A DNA stretch of 64,000 bases, taken from assembly GCA_023898685.1 (NCBI GenBank), contig CP060234.1, positions 2,418,001 through 2,482,000 on the forward strand, written 5' to 3'. Shown piece after piece: positions 1-8,716 of this stretch (the stretch's first letter is position 1; each line of letters opens with the position of its first letter). A program made the translations under genes and the position numbers. Under the pieces are notes generated by a model, which did not search any database, was not told the DNA's origin, and was given only the letters and a program-made list of their open reading frames with translations. Source of the stretch: Phycisphaeraceae bacterium. Lineage in GTDB: Bacteria > Planctomycetota > Phycisphaerae > Phycisphaerales > UBA1924.

Positions 1-1
1 C

Positions 2-457
2 GCCACCGAGCCTAACCAGGAGCTGCTCGCCCAGCTCGCCGAGAAGCGCAAGCAGGCCGAGAAGGAGCTCGCCGAGCTGCGGTCCCAGCGCGAGGTGCTG
101 ATCAAGAAGATCGACGGGATCGAGCTCACGCTCACCCGCTCGTGCAACGACCTGGGCCACCTCTACGGCTCGGTCACCCAGCAGGACATCTCGGCCGCCC
201 TCACCGAGCTGGGCTATCCCGTCCAGCCCCGCGAGGTCCGCCTGGCCCACACGATCAAGCGCGTCGACACCTACGACGTGCTGGTCAAGTTCGACTCCGA
301 CCTCGAGGCATGGGTCAAACTCTGGGTGGTCGCCGACCGCCAGCTCGAGACCGAGCGCGAGGAGATGGAGTTCGACAACGAGGGCAACCTGATCGAGAAG
401 CCCAAGCGTGAAAAGAAGTCCGCGGGCAAGGCGGAGCAGCCCGCGGCGGCGGAGTGA
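2..457 (+). CDS. rplI: 50S ribosomal protein bL9, 3' part
   Basis: The C-terminal part of ribosomal protein bL9, which binds domain V of 23S rRNA at the base of the L1 stalk. The frame is open from the window edge, so the N-terminal rRNA-binding domain lies outside. What is visible is the charged linker helix (first about 35 codons, rich in Glu, Lys and Leu) followed by the C-terminal domain, recognised by L-Y-G-S-V-T, the D-I motif and the V-K-F/V-K-L strands that end in W-V-V-A-D. A Lys/Glu/Ala-rich tail of about 30 residues follows the usual end of the family. A hairpin terminator lies about 50 nt after the stop codon. Family assignment is firm; only the true start is unseen. Confidence 0.93.
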   Translation, partial: ATEPNQELLAQLAEKRKQAEKELAELRSQREVLIKKIDGIELTLTRSCNDLGHLYGSVTQQDISAALTELGYPVQPREVRLAHTIKRVDTYDVLVKFDSDLEAWVKLWVVADRQLETEREEMEFDNEGNLIEKPKREKKSAGKAEQPAAAE

Positions 458-508
458 ATCGCTCCCGTCGACGCTCTATCCATCGAGCATTCCGATTCAA
501 AGACAGAA

Positions 509-536
509 GCCCCGGGACCCAGATCCCGGGGCTTTT
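509..536 (+). terminator. Rho-independent terminator after rplI
   Basis: A perfect 9-bp stem (GCCCCGGGA with TCCCGGGGC) closes a 6-nt loop and is followed by TTTT on the plus strand. It sits 51 nt after the rplI stop and before the convergent minus-strand gene ending at 585. Confidence 0.85.
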
Positions 537-584
537 CGATTGGATCACGTGATCTGTCCAACGCGAAAGCCGGCGCGTCCCGCG

Positions 585-2375
585 TCAGTCCTGTGCCCTG
601 TCGAGGGGCAGCGGTGGATTGAGTTCCAGGATCACCTTCGGGCCGATCGAGTAATACTTCAGCTCGACGCCCTTGCTGCACCGGAAGATGAGTTCGAGCG
701 ATTGGTCGGTTCGCGCCGAGCTCAGCGAGGGAAGCGCCGCCAGACCCCGGATCTGCTGCGACGGGTCGTACGACAGCTCGATGATCTGGTCGTCGCGATA
801 GATGTATCCGACGGCCGGGTAGACCGTTCCGTTGGTGTCGACGAGTTGTGGGGGAAGCACGCGGTCGACGGATCGCGCCACGCGGCCGAGCAGGCTGGCG
901 GCGGTGGTCGGGCTGACGTTGACCTGCACGATCACCACATCGGGCGAGACCGCGATGCTGTTGACGATCACGTTCCGATCGCCGAAGCCGTTGACGTCCT
1001 GTGGCCTGAACTTGACGGTGCCCCGTTCGACGCGGTTGTTCTCGCCGAGCTCGAGCGAGCCCTTCTGCCGCACCTCGAAGCTGAATCCGAGCGAATTGGT
1101 CGCGACGACGGGGCTCTCACCCGGATTGCGCCGGTTGCCCGTGTCGGTGGAATTGACCGTCGCGGCATCCGTGGTGTCGACCTCCTTGAGAGACGCGCCG
1201 CCGAGCAACGCGCCGCCGCCGAGCGCCGCGAACCGGGCCGAGGCGGTCGCGAAGGTCCTGTCACGCTCCGCGGGCAGCAGCACGCGGGCGCCCTTGATCG
1301 AGAAGGCCTCGGGTGTGAAGCCTGTGGGCACGACGAACTCGAACACCATGGTCGCCTTGGACGATCCACCCACGGATGAGATGAACACATCCTCGCCGTC
1401 AAACTTCCAGCGTCCATAGAGGCTCGCGTCATCGCTCCGCGCCTGGCTGATCAGCGCCACGGGGTGGGCCACCTTCGCCTCGCCGGATTCACCGCGCAGG
1501 ATCAGGCTGGCCTGGCCGTTGCCCATGACGACCTGGCCGTTCGACTCCTTGGCGCCCTCGCTGAATTCGACCACGATTCCAAGGAGCGTGCCGGTCTGCA
1601 CGGTCTCGCCGTCGATGTCCTGGTACCCCTGCGAGAGCGCGTCCGCCGCCTCCGACTCGATAAGCAGGTCGCTCACTTTGCTGGTGCCGTCGTCGGCGCC
1701 GACGATGTAGGTGCTCCTAATCTTGAAATCATCGGGCTTGATCGACGGGCTGGCCTTGCCATCGGCCACGCTCGTGTTGATCGCGTACCCCTCGAGATCG
1801 ACATCGGGGTGCCACTGGGCCAGCGGCTCGCCCGAGCGGAGCGAGGTCTCTGAAAGGTGGCCGTACAGGCCGGCGGCCAGGCGGTCGACCGGGACCCACA
1901 AGCCCCCGGCCCGGACGAGCGAGCCGCTCCCCGCGCCCTTCTCGGTGTAGTTGATCGGGCGGAAGCCCATGAACCCCGTGCCGAGCGGGAGGAACCCGAT
2001 CCCGATCACGATGATCCCGACGGTGATCGAGGCCGAGACGGCCCCGCAGATCCCGCCGCCGATGTACTCCACCGCCCCGATGGCCTTGATGTTCGAGCCC
2101 ACGACCTTGTCGGCGATCGTCCGCAGCACGAGCAGGGAGAGCCCGAACGGAAGCAGCAGCCCCGCGCCCCAGGCGATATAGGCGAGCACCGTCAGGAAGC
2201 CCTTGTTGGGCGCCAGGCTCAGCAGCAATGTCGCTACGGGCTCCCACACGGCGAACGCGATGGCCCCGGCCCCGATCGTGCACAGCATGTGCATCAGCGA
2301 GTTGAAGAACCCGCGGGTCATCCAGATATAGGTCAGGCCGAGCAACAGCAGCAGGGCGGCGATGTTCATGTACAT
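585..2375 (-). CDS. CvpA-like membrane protein with large C-terminal domain
   Basis: A 596-residue protein. The first about 130 residues hold four hydrophobic segments (near 3-23, 33-55, 62-88 and 108-132) with the spacing and Gly-rich character of the CvpA (colicin V production) family. The rest, about 460 residues, is a soluble, probably extracytoplasmic region of beta-rich sequence that I do not recognise. Two ATGs lie two codons apart; the upstream one is chosen because GGGAG lies 8 nt before it. It is the last gene of a minus-strand run after pilT and a PilB-like gene, 84 nt behind the latter, so co-transcription is likely. A role in envelope assembly or pilus function is inference only. 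Family CvpA members are normally under 250 residues, so the long tail is unusual. Confidence 0.6.
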   Translation of the reverse strand: MYMNIAALLLLLGLTYIWMTRGFFNSLMHMLCTIGAGAIAFAVWEPVATLLLSLAPNKGFLTVLAYIAWGAGLLLPFGLSLLVLRTIADKVVGSNIKAIGAVEYIGGGICGAVSASITVGIIVIGIGFLPLGTGFMGFRPINYTEKGAGSGSLVRAGGLWVPVDRLAAGLYGHLSETSLRSGEPLAQWHPDVDLEGYAINTSVADGKASPSIKPDDFKIRSTYIVGADDGTSKVSDLLIESEAADALSQGYQDIDGETVQTGTLLGIVVEFSEGAKESNGQVVMGNGQASLILRGESGEAKVAHPVALISQARSDDASLYGRWKFDGEDVFISSVGGSSKATMVFEFVVPTGFTPEAFSIKGARVLLPAERDRTFATASARFAALGGGALLGGASLKEVDTTDAATVNSTDTGNRRNPGESPVVATNSLGFSFEVRQKGSLELGENNRVERGTVKFRPQDVNGFGDRNVIVNSIAVSPDVVIVQVNVSPTTAASLLGRVARSVDRVLPPQLVDTNGTVYPAVGYIYRDDQIIELSYDPSQQIRGLAALPSLSSARTDQSLELIFRCSKGVELKYYSIGPKVILELNPPLPLDRAQD

Positions 2376-2459
2376 GACTGGTGCTCCCTGTCTTCTACCG
2401 TGAACCTCCCACGGCGTGGCATTTCCCCGCGGGTTCCATCACCGATCAGACGCCGAGTC

Positions 2460-4214
2460 TCAGCTCCCGGTTCCGCTCGGGTTCTTGGCCGGGGCGGGCT
2501 TCTTGGGCGGCGCGGCGATCCGCTGCACCTCTTCCATGCTTGTCTCGCCCTCGACCGCCTTGAGCAGGGCGGCCTGCTGGATGCTGGGCAGCTTGCGCTT
2601 CCGCATCTCGCCCCGCAGCCCCGTCCAGTCCTGGGCGGCGATCAGCTTCTGCTCGGCCGACCCGATCGGGAACACCTCGAACACGCCGAGCTGGTCCTCG
2701 TAGCCGATGCCCTTGCACACCGGACAGATCTCCGGCTTGTTCTTGATAAGCACCTGCCCGCCCTTCTTGAAGAGCTGCTGGACGTTGGTGGGCAGTTGGA
2801 GCTTCTTCATCAGGTCGGGCTGGGGCTGGTAGGGCACGCGGCAGTTGCCGCAGAGCTTGCGGATCAGCTTCTGCGCGACGACGCCGTTCAGGCTCTTGGC
2901 CGCCTTGGCCGGGTCGCCGACGGCCTTGACCCACAGCTGGATCGCCGACAGCGCGGAATCGATGTTGAGCGAGAGGTACATCCGCGTGCGCGAAAGGTCG
3001 GCGTTGGCGATCTCCTTCGCGGTTTCGACGTCCGGCATCTCCGCCACGCCGACGACGTCGGGGTCGCGCCGGAGGATCGACCGCACTGTCGTCGAAAACT
3101 CCGCCTCGGCGGTCGGGTCGAACGAGATCTGGCGGATGCCCTCGAGCTCGGCCATCGGCTCGATCTCGATCGTCTGCACGTTGTTCGTGTACGCGTCGTG
3201 CATCTGGATGATCGAGTAGAGCGAGGTGGTCCGTCCGCTCATCGGCCCCGCTGCGAGCAGCACCAGGCCGCCCTTCGCCTTGACAATCTCGTCGAGCGCG
3301 GTCCGCTGGGCCGAACTGAGCCCGAGATCGTCGACCTTTCGCGTGACCGACTGGGCCGGGTTGAACAGCATCGTGAGCCGGAGGCCCCCCTTCTGTCCGA
3401 TCGAAAGCAGCCGGACCGGGATCTTCGTGCCCTCGTGCTCGATGGTGCACTTGCCGACCAGCCGACGGCGGACGTCCTTGACGTCGAGGTTGGCGCAGCC
3501 CTTCCAGAAGTCGATGATCGCCTTGGCCTTCTGGGGCGTCAGCGTGTCGCCCGGGTGCCGCACGCCGTCGATGATGAACTCGGCCGACGACCCGGCCTCT
3601 GTCGACCTCGCGGTCGCGATCAGACGCCGGGCCCGCATCCCCAGGGCCTTGATGAGCAACTGCTCGGCCTCGACCCGGATCTCGTACTCGGGCGTTTCCT
3701 TCTCGGGGGCCGCGACGAGCTTCCCCGCGCTGTCCTTGATTTCGAGCGACACGGTCGCGGCCTGTCTGGCCGCCTTGCGCTTGCTGCTCGCCTCGGCGAG
3801 CGCCGAGAGGTCGAGCTTCAGGTGCGCGTGCTCGGGCACCCGCTCGTCGCGATTGGCGATGGTCGTGAACACCATCACGTCGATCGCCAGGATGACCACC
3901 ATCGCGACCACGCCCACCAGGAAGCCCCACCACGCCGGGATCGGCATCGCCAGCCCCGCCGCCAGCGCGATCAGGCCGATGAAGAGATGCACCGCGCCCC
4001 ACGTCTCGCGTCCCAGATGGAATCGCTCGGCGTGCTTGTCGAACACCTTCGACACCAGCCAGCCCCACGCCAGCAGCGGGGCGAAGAAGAACAGGAACTT
4101 CCACCAGGAGACCAGCACGAAGGCGCTCTGAGCCAGCACGATCGGCAGGGCCGGATCGGTGCCGTGAGAGATCAGGCCGGGTAGCAGCGGGGCGGTCGTC
4201 GCATCGATGGGCAC
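2460..4214 (-). CDS. Degenerate PilB/GspE-like ATPase with N-terminal membrane segments
   Basis: A 584-residue relative of type IV pilus/type II secretion assembly ATPases. Residues 31-60 and 72-118 are hydrophobic and likely span the membrane, which is not usual for PilB. The C-terminal half aligns with the GspE core, including S-L-N-G-V-V-A-Q-K-L and the zinc-binding Cys pairs C455/C458 and C497/C500. The catalytic signatures are broken: Walker A reads GPMSGRTT (residues 323-330, Arg for the invariant Lys), the Walker B/GEIRD region reads V-A-E-M-P-D (390-395), and the His box is replaced by M-Y-L-S-L-N-I-D with no histidine. The GTG start is chosen because AGAGGA lies 8 nt upstream; an ATG 48 nt earlier has no such site. 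It lies 85 nt after pilT on the same strand. I infer a regulatory or structural role rather than ATP hydrolysis. Confidence 0.75.
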   Translation of the reverse strand: MPIDATTAPLLPGLISHGTDPALPIVLAQSAFVLVSWWKFLFFFAPLLAWGWLVSKVFDKHAERFHLGRETWGAVHLFIGLIALAAGLAMPIPAWWGFLVGVVAMVVILAIDVMVFTTIANRDERVPEHAHLKLDLSALAEASSKRKAARQAATVSLEIKDSAGKLVAAPEKETPEYEIRVEAEQLLIKALGMRARRLIATARSTEAGSSAEFIIDGVRHPGDTLTPQKAKAIIDFWKGCANLDVKDVRRRLVGKCTIEHEGTKIPVRLLSIGQKGGLRLTMLFNPAQSVTRKVDDLGLSSAQRTALDEIVKAKGGLVLLAAGPMSGRTTSLYSIIQMHDAYTNNVQTIEIEPMAELEGIRQISFDPTAEAEFSTTVRSILRRDPDVVGVAEMPDVETAKEIANADLSRTRMYLSLNIDSALSAIQLWVKAVGDPAKAAKSLNGVVAQKLIRKLCGNCRVPYQPQPDLMKKLQLPTNVQQLFKKGGQVLIKNKPEICPVCKGIGYEDQLGVFEVFPIGSAEQKLIAAQDWTGLRGEMRKRKLPSIQQAALLKAVEGETSMEEVQRIAAPPKKPAPAKNPSGTGS

Positions 4215-4299
4215 GGTGGGTTCCTCTGCTCGGCAACGGGGCGCGGAGGACGAGAATAGCACCCCCGGGCGGCCCCTGCATCGGGGCCCGGGTGGGCGT

Positions 4300-5457
4300 C
4301 TACGCCAGCTTCTTGAGCCTCATCTGGAGCTCATCCGCGTTGGGGGTTGCCTCCATCGCCACCCGCAGGTGGACCATCTCCTTCTCGACCAGGTCGACCA
4401 GCGACTGGTTGAAGTCGACCATCCCGCTCTGCCTCGCCTCGATGCTCTTGAGGTACTCCCGGAGCTCGCCCTCCCGGCCCTCGAGGATGTGCTTGCGCAC
4501 CACGCTGTTGTTGATCAGGATCTCGAGCGCCGGGATCCGCGGGATGTTCTTGTGCAGCGTCGGCAGCAGCTTCTGGTACACGATCGCCCGCATCTGGTAC
4601 CCCATGATCTTCCGAACCTGATCCCGCTCCTCCGCGGGGAACAGGTCGTAGATCCGCTGGAACGTCTGCGGCGCGCTCGACGCGTGGATCGTCCCGAACA
4701 CCAGGTGCCCGGTCTCGGCCGCGTGCAGCGCCGCCTCGAACGTCTCCGCGTCGCGCATCTCGCCCACAAGCACCACGTCCGGGTTCTCGCGCACCAACGC
4801 CCGCAGCGCGACCTTGAAGTCCAGGCAGTCGATCCCGATCTCGCGCTGGTGGATCGTCGCCTTCTTGTCCTCGAAGATGTACTCGATCGGGTCCTCGATC
4901 GTGACGATGTGAACCGCCTTCTGCTCGTTGATGTAGTTGAGCATCGACGCGATCGTCGTCGATTTGCCCGAGCCCGTCACGCCCGCCAGGATCACGATCC
5001 CCTGCGGCTGCATCGCGATCTCGGACATGATCGGGGGCAGGTACAGGTCCTGGAACCGCTTGATGTCGCTCGTGATCCGGCGGGCCGCGACCGAGATCTT
5101 GCCGCGGGCCTGGAAGAGGTTGACGCGGAAGCGTGTGTTGTCGTCGTAGTCGTAGGCGAAGTCGACCGAGCCGTACTTCTTGAGGTCTTCGACCTGGGCG
5201 GCCGAGAGGATCTCGTTGAGGATCGTGTTCCAGTCCTCCATCGTCACCGGCGCCGTGTCCAGCCGCTTGAGCGATCCCTTGATCCGCAGCGCCGGCGCCT
5301 GGTCGGTCTTGATGATCAGGTCGGACGATTCGTAGTCGATCGTGGCCTTGAGGAAGTCGCCCCAGCGCGTCGCGTGCGGGTCCTTCCGCTCGTGGACAAA
5401 GTCGATATGCCCCGCCGGATTCGGGGCTGAAACGGATTCCGAGTCGATGGTCGTCAC
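4300..5457 (-). CDS. pilT: Type IV pilus twitching motility ATPase PilT/PilU
   Basis: A 385-residue hexameric retraction ATPase that powers depolymerisation of type IV pili at the inner membrane. All active-site elements are present: Walker A GVTGSGKST (149-157), Asp box T-I-E-D-P-I-E-Y (176-183), Walker B V-V-L-V-G-E-M-R-D (218-226) and His box H-L-V-F-G-T-I-H (241-248). The N-terminal PAS-like domain precedes residue 120. The start is GTG with GGGAG upstream. Length is slightly above the about 345-370 usual for PilT. It is the first gene of the run pilT, degenerate ATPase, CvpA-like. PilU cannot be excluded from sequence alone. Confidence 0.9.
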   Translation of the reverse strand: MTTIDSESVSAPNPAGHIDFVHERKDPHATRWGDFLKATIDYESSDLIIKTDQAPALRIKGSLKRLDTAPVTMEDWNTILNEILSAAQVEDLKKYGSVDFAYDYDDNTRFRVNLFQARGKISVAARRITSDIKRFQDLYLPPIMSEIAMQPQGIVILAGVTGSGKSTTIASMLNYINEQKAVHIVTIEDPIEYIFEDKKATIHQREIGIDCLDFKVALRALVRENPDVVLVGEMRDAETFEAALHAAETGHLVFGTIHASSAPQTFQRIYDLFPAEERDQVRKIMGYQMRAIVYQKLLPTLHKNIPRIPALEILINNSVVRKHILEGREGELREYLKSIEARQSGMVDFNQSLVDLVEKEMVHLRVAMEATPNADELQMRLKKLA

Positions 5458-5617
5458 GATCCGCTCCCTTTCGCCGTCGGCCGGGTGCGGCGTCGGTCAA
5501 GCCCGTCCCGGTCTGCTGCTCAAAGAACCACCCGGCAGGCGGCCGCTCGGGGCGTCCGCACGCCCGTTCTCGCCGACTTGATCCCCAGCGGAATCATAGC
5601 CGAACGCCCCCCACGCG

Positions 5618-5648
5618 AAAAAAAGAGGGCACCTTCCCGGTGCCCTCT
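5618..5648 (-). terminator. Rho-independent terminator of the sigma factor gene
   Basis: Read on the minus strand, GAGGGCACC pairs with GGTGCCCTC around a short loop and runs into seven T residues. It lies 17 nt beyond the stop codon of the sigma factor gene and upstream of pilT, so it separates the two transcripts. Confidence 0.9.
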
Positions 5649-5665
5649 GTTCGGTCCAGCGTGCC

Positions 5666-6721
5666 TCAGCCCGCGGCGGCCGCCTCGCTCTCTTCGTGCT
5701 CGGCGGGTTCGCCCAGGAACTTTGATTCCAGCTCGACGCGGATCTTGTCCAGCGCCTTGTTCTGGATCTGACGGACGCGCTCCTTGGTGACGCCGATGAT
5801 CTGGCCGATCTGCTCGAGCGTCATGGGCTTGTCCATCGGCTCCTCGTCGATGCCGAAGCGGTAGTCGATGATGGTGCGCTCGATCTCGGTGAGGTCGGCG
5901 CGGTTGGCCAGGACGATCTGCTTGACCTCATCGGCGGTGTCGCGCTGGACCTCCTCGCGCTTCTCCTCGAGGAAGTTCGAACGCTCCAGCTTGGGATCGA
6001 AGTCGGTCGGGAACCGCTGGCGGTACTTGCTGAGCTTCATGCCCTGGCGGCTGAACGCCTTGAGGATCGCCCGGCAGGCGTAGGTCGAGAACTTGAACCC
6101 GCGGCCGGCGTCGAACTTGTCCACCGCGCGGAGCAGCGCCATGTTGCCCTCGGAGACGAGGTCGGCGAAGTCCACCTCGCTCATCCGTGTCCGCTTGGCC
6201 ATCGCCAGCACGAGCGCGAGGTTCGTCTCGGCGATCTGCTCGCGGATCCGGTCGGCCCTTCTGTGCCAGCCCAGAATGCTCTCCGCCTGCTCTGGCGTGG
6301 GCTGCCGGTCGGGGTTCGCCCAGATCTCGTCCTGGATCTGCCGCACGCGATGACGGGCATAGTTGAACTGGTGGAACAGCACCCGCTCCTCGGCGGCGGT
6401 CAGGATCACCTGCTGGCTGCTCTTGACTGTCCGTGAGCGCGTCCCCGAGAGGTCGTCCATCACCGGGTGGTACCAGGTGGTGTCGGGCTGCTGGATATCC
6501 GGCGCCTCGTCGTAGATCGAGCGCTCGGCGTTCTGCTCGTAGAAGACCTCGCTGTCGATGTAATCCTGGGGCTTGACCAGGATCTGCTTGAGCAGCCGCT
6601 CGTCCTCATGGGACAGCCGCCGCTTCGCGGCGCCCGACGCCGACGACTTCACGCCGACGCGTTCGCGCCGCTGCGTCTGCTCAATCGGGCTTGGAGATCG
6701 CTTCTGTGCGCTCGCCATCAT
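5666..6721 (-). CDS. RNA polymerase sigma-70 family factor
   Basis: A 351-residue sigma-70 family factor. Region 2 is clear: the core-binding stretch with A-D-L-V-S-E-G-N and the F-K-F-S-T-Y-A melting helix with C-R-A-I instead of the usual W-W-I-R. Region 4 contains L-E-Q-I-G-Q-I-I-G-V-T-K-E-R-V-R-Q-I-Q, the helix-turn-helix that reads the -35 element. There is no acidic region 1.1 as in primary sigma factors, and the N-terminal about 100 residues are Arg/Ser rich then acidic. Two adjacent ATGs are possible starts; the first is used (GAAAGAA upstream). The gene stands alone with its own terminator. It resembles group 2/3 factors (RpoS/SigB-like); whether it is the housekeeping factor cannot be told here. 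Confidence 0.88.
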   Translation of the reverse strand: MMASAQKRSPSPIEQTQRRERVGVKSSASGAAKRRLSHEDERLLKQILVKPQDYIDSEVFYEQNAERSIYDEAPDIQQPDTTWYHPVMDDLSGTRSRTVKSSQQVILTAAEERVLFHQFNYARHRVRQIQDEIWANPDRQPTPEQAESILGWHRRADRIREQIAETNLALVLAMAKRTRMSEVDFADLVSEGNMALLRAVDKFDAGRGFKFSTYACRAILKAFSRQGMKLSKYRQRFPTDFDPKLERSNFLEEKREEVQRDTADEVKQIVLANRADLTEIERTIIDYRFGIDEEPMDKPMTLEQIGQIIGVTKERVRQIQNKALDKIRVELESKFLGEPAEHEESEAAAAG

Positions 6722-7268
6722 CGTCGTTCTTTCGCCTCTCGAGGTCGGCATTTCTCGTCTCGCCGACGCCGTCAATCCGATCACCGCCCATGTGGTCTGC
6801 CGGTGGCCTTGTTTCGTCGTATCCGCCCGGGGTCAAACGACGCCCAGGGGACCGAGTATTCCACGTTCAGGGCCGATAGTAGGTTATTGATAGGGTATCG
6901 AAGGCCACCTCGGTCGGTATTCTACGAGCCCCACGCCCGCGAGTTTCGCGCATTCACCTGGAATGATTCAATATGTTGAGAATCTGATCACCGGTGAATC
7001 CTGTCGCCAGTCTCGATTTTTTCGGAATCAGATCGCGAGGTTATCGCTCTTTGATCGTGATTGACCACCCTGGTTCGCGGACCTATTGTCTGTATTCGGA
7101 CCTGCCCCCGCCGCGACGAGCGGCGGGGGGCCGACATCGTACATGATTTTGATGACGCCGGCAAGAGACCGGTTCGGCTGTGAGCGACCTGTGGATGTTC
7201 CGGGTCCGGTAACGCTGGCCGCTTGCAGAATCGGGTGAAACACCGAGTCCGATCAAGAGGAGGTCGCC
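6722..7268. other. Divergent intergenic region, sigma factor / sodA
   Basis: About 550 bases without a convincing gene, markedly more A+T rich than its surroundings between about 6850 and 7090. It should hold both promoters of the divergent genes. On the minus strand a TAGAAT (6919-6924) could be a -10 for the sigma factor gene, but I see no good -35. The plus-strand promoter candidate is listed separately. Confidence 0.5.
7061..7089 (+). promoter_or_regulatory. Sigma-70-type promoter candidate for sodA
   Basis: TTGACC at 7061-7066 and TATTGT at 7084-7089 are separated by exactly 17 nt, the optimal housekeeping spacing. This would give a leader of about 170 nt before the sodA start. Confidence 0.5.
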
Positions 7269-7889
7269 ATGTCCTTTGAGCTTCCCCAGCTTCCCTTTGC
7301 CTTTGACGCCCTCGAGCCGCACATCGACGCGCGCACTATGGAGATTCATCACGGAAAGCACCACGCGGGCTACGTCGCCAAGGCCAACGCGGCGCTCGAG
7401 GGCACGCCGTGGGCCGGCAAGCCCGTCGAGGACGTCCTCAAAAACATCGAGAGCATCCCCGACGCCAAGCGCACCGCGGTGCGGAACAACGCGGGCGGAC
7501 ACGCCAACCACTCGCTGTTCTGGCAGATCATGGCGCCCGCCGGCAAGGGCGGCGGCGGAGCCCCGAGTGGGGCGCTCGCGGCTGAGATCAACAAGGTGTT
7601 CGGCTCGTTCGACGAGTTCAAGGCGAAGTTCGCCGACGCGGCCGCGACACGGTTTGGTTCGGGCTGGGCCTGGCTGGGCCTCGACGACAAGGGCGTGCTC
7701 CACGTCGGCTCGACGGCCAACCAGGATTCGCCGATCATGATGGGCCACACGCCCATCCTGGGCCTCGACGTCTGGGAGCACGCGTACTACCTCAACTACC
7801 AGAATCGTCGGCCCGACTACATCGCGGCGTTCTGGAATGTCGTGAACTGGAAGAAGGTCGGCGAGTTGTTCGACGCCGCGAAGGGCTGA
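7269..7889 (+). CDS. sodA: Superoxide dismutase, Mn-type
   Basis: A 206-residue iron/manganese superoxide dismutase converting superoxide to oxygen and peroxide in the cytoplasm. The four metal ligands are H27, H81, D167 and H171 (D-V-W-E-H). Metal-specificity residues point to the Mn type: Gly at G-G-H-A-N-H-S-L-F-W (76-85) and Gln152 in S-T-A-N-Q-D-S-P, the position that supplies the outer-sphere Gln in Mn enzymes rather than the Gln in the N-terminal half seen in Fe enzymes. A perfect AGGAGG lies 5-6 nt before the ATG. Single gene with its own promoter candidate and terminator. Family certain, metal by inference. Confidence 0.96.
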   Translation: MSFELPQLPFAFDALEPHIDARTMEIHHGKHHAGYVAKANAALEGTPWAGKPVEDVLKNIESIPDAKRTAVRNNAGGHANHSLFWQIMAPAGKGGGGAPSGALAAEINKVFGSFDEFKAKFADAAATRFGSGWAWLGLDDKGVLHVGSTANQDSPIMMGHTPILGLDVWEHAYYLNYQNRRPDYIAAFWNVVNWKKVGELFDAAKG

Positions 7890-7926
7890 TCGCCCCCTTC
7901 ACTTCCCGATGACGAGCACGACCGAG

Positions 7927-7957
7927 GCCCGGGCGCGAGCCCGGGCTTTCTCTTTTT
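7927..7957 (+). terminator. Terminator after sodA, built from a dispersed repeat
   Basis: GCCCGGGC, loop GCGA, GCCCGGGC, then TTTCTCTTTTT on the plus strand. The hairpin and its flank (TGACGAGCAC upstream, CGAGG just before) recur at 40400 and, inverted, at 42190, so this terminator seems to have arisen from or spread as a repeat. Confidence 0.8.
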
Positions 7958-8022
7958 GCACGACCCGGTTTGTCACCGCGAGACTGTCTCCGGCGTGTGC
8001 CGCCTCCGCCCGACGCTCCGCT

Positions 8023-8028
8023 TACCCT
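8023..8028 (+). promoter_or_regulatory. TACCCT box 5 nt before ATG (leaderless-type)
   Basis: TACCCT, then TCCCC, then the ATG at 8034. There is no Shine-Dalgarno sequence. The spacing fits a -10 element whose transcription start is at or next to the start codon. Confidence 0.5.
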
Positions 8029-8033
8029 TCCCC

Positions 8034-8672
8034 ATGACCTACGTGAGGGGCACCAAGAAGAACATCTTCCTCACGATCTGGCTGGCCCTCCCGTTTCTCT
8101 TCCTGATCGGGATTGTGGTCGGTATCTTCGCCGCCTACTCCAACGGCCCGATCATGGCCGCCCGCCCCGTGGGCGAGGGTGCGGGCGACACGGGCGGGGC
8201 CAACGCTCTGGGTGAGTGGCTCGCGGGGCACGACCCCGACCAGATCGAGCGCCTCAAGCGCGACATCCGCGAGGGCCGTCTAGTCGATCCGCTCGACTGG
8301 GCGGTAGGGGTCTCCCTGCGCCTGACCCCCCAGCCCGAGAAGGACCCGCCTCGGTGCGTGCTGCTCTGGTCGGGCGAGGGCTCGCGCGTGCCGATCGGCG
8401 TCCGCCCCCTCGAGCCGATCGGCGACGGGCGTGTCGGGCTGGTGCTGAGCAAGGCCGACATTGACATGATCTATGCGGAGGGCAGACCGGGGGCGGGGCT
8501 CTACCTCGCGGATGAGCCGGACGCGAGGCCCGATGGCGACAGGCTGCTCGACGCCGCGGGGGCGGTGCTCACCGAGCTCAATCTGCCGCCGGTTGATGCT
8601 GGGCTCGCGGTACAGGGCGAGCCCATTCCAGTGGCCATCATGCTGCCACAGGACAGCGGGAATGTGCCCTGA
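8034..8672 (+). CDS. Single-span membrane protein of unknown function
   Basis: A 212-residue protein I do not recognise. A hydrophobic helix at about residues 10-33 follows K-K-N, giving an N-in membrane anchor; the remaining about 180 residues are probably extracytoplasmic, with Pro/Gly-rich linkers and several short hydrophobic strands. The ATG at 8034 is preferred to an in-frame start 78 nt upstream because the protein then begins just before the membrane helix and a TACCCT box lies 5 nt before it. It stands alone between sodA and thrS and is followed by a perfect 25-bp inverted repeat. Confidence 0.65.
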   Translation: MTYVRGTKKNIFLTIWLALPFLFLIGIVVGIFAAYSNGPIMAARPVGEGAGDTGGANALGEWLAGHDPDQIERLKRDIREGRLVDPLDWAVGVSLRLTPQPEKDPPRCVLLWSGEGSRVPIGVRPLEPIGDGRVGLVLSKADIDMIYAEGRPGAGLYLADEPDARPDGDRLLDAAGAVLTELNLPPVDAGLAVQGEPIPVAIMLPQDSGNVP

Positions 8673-8716
8673 GCCCAGGGGCACGATCGATCATCTTGGG
8701 CCTGTTCGACGGATCA

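Noticed and set aside
1857..4184. A 775-codon open frame on the plus strand opposite the CvpA-like and PilB-like genes
   Set aside because: Arg/His/Asp-rich translation typical of the antisense of GC-rich genes, no recognisable family, and both minus-strand genes are well supported.
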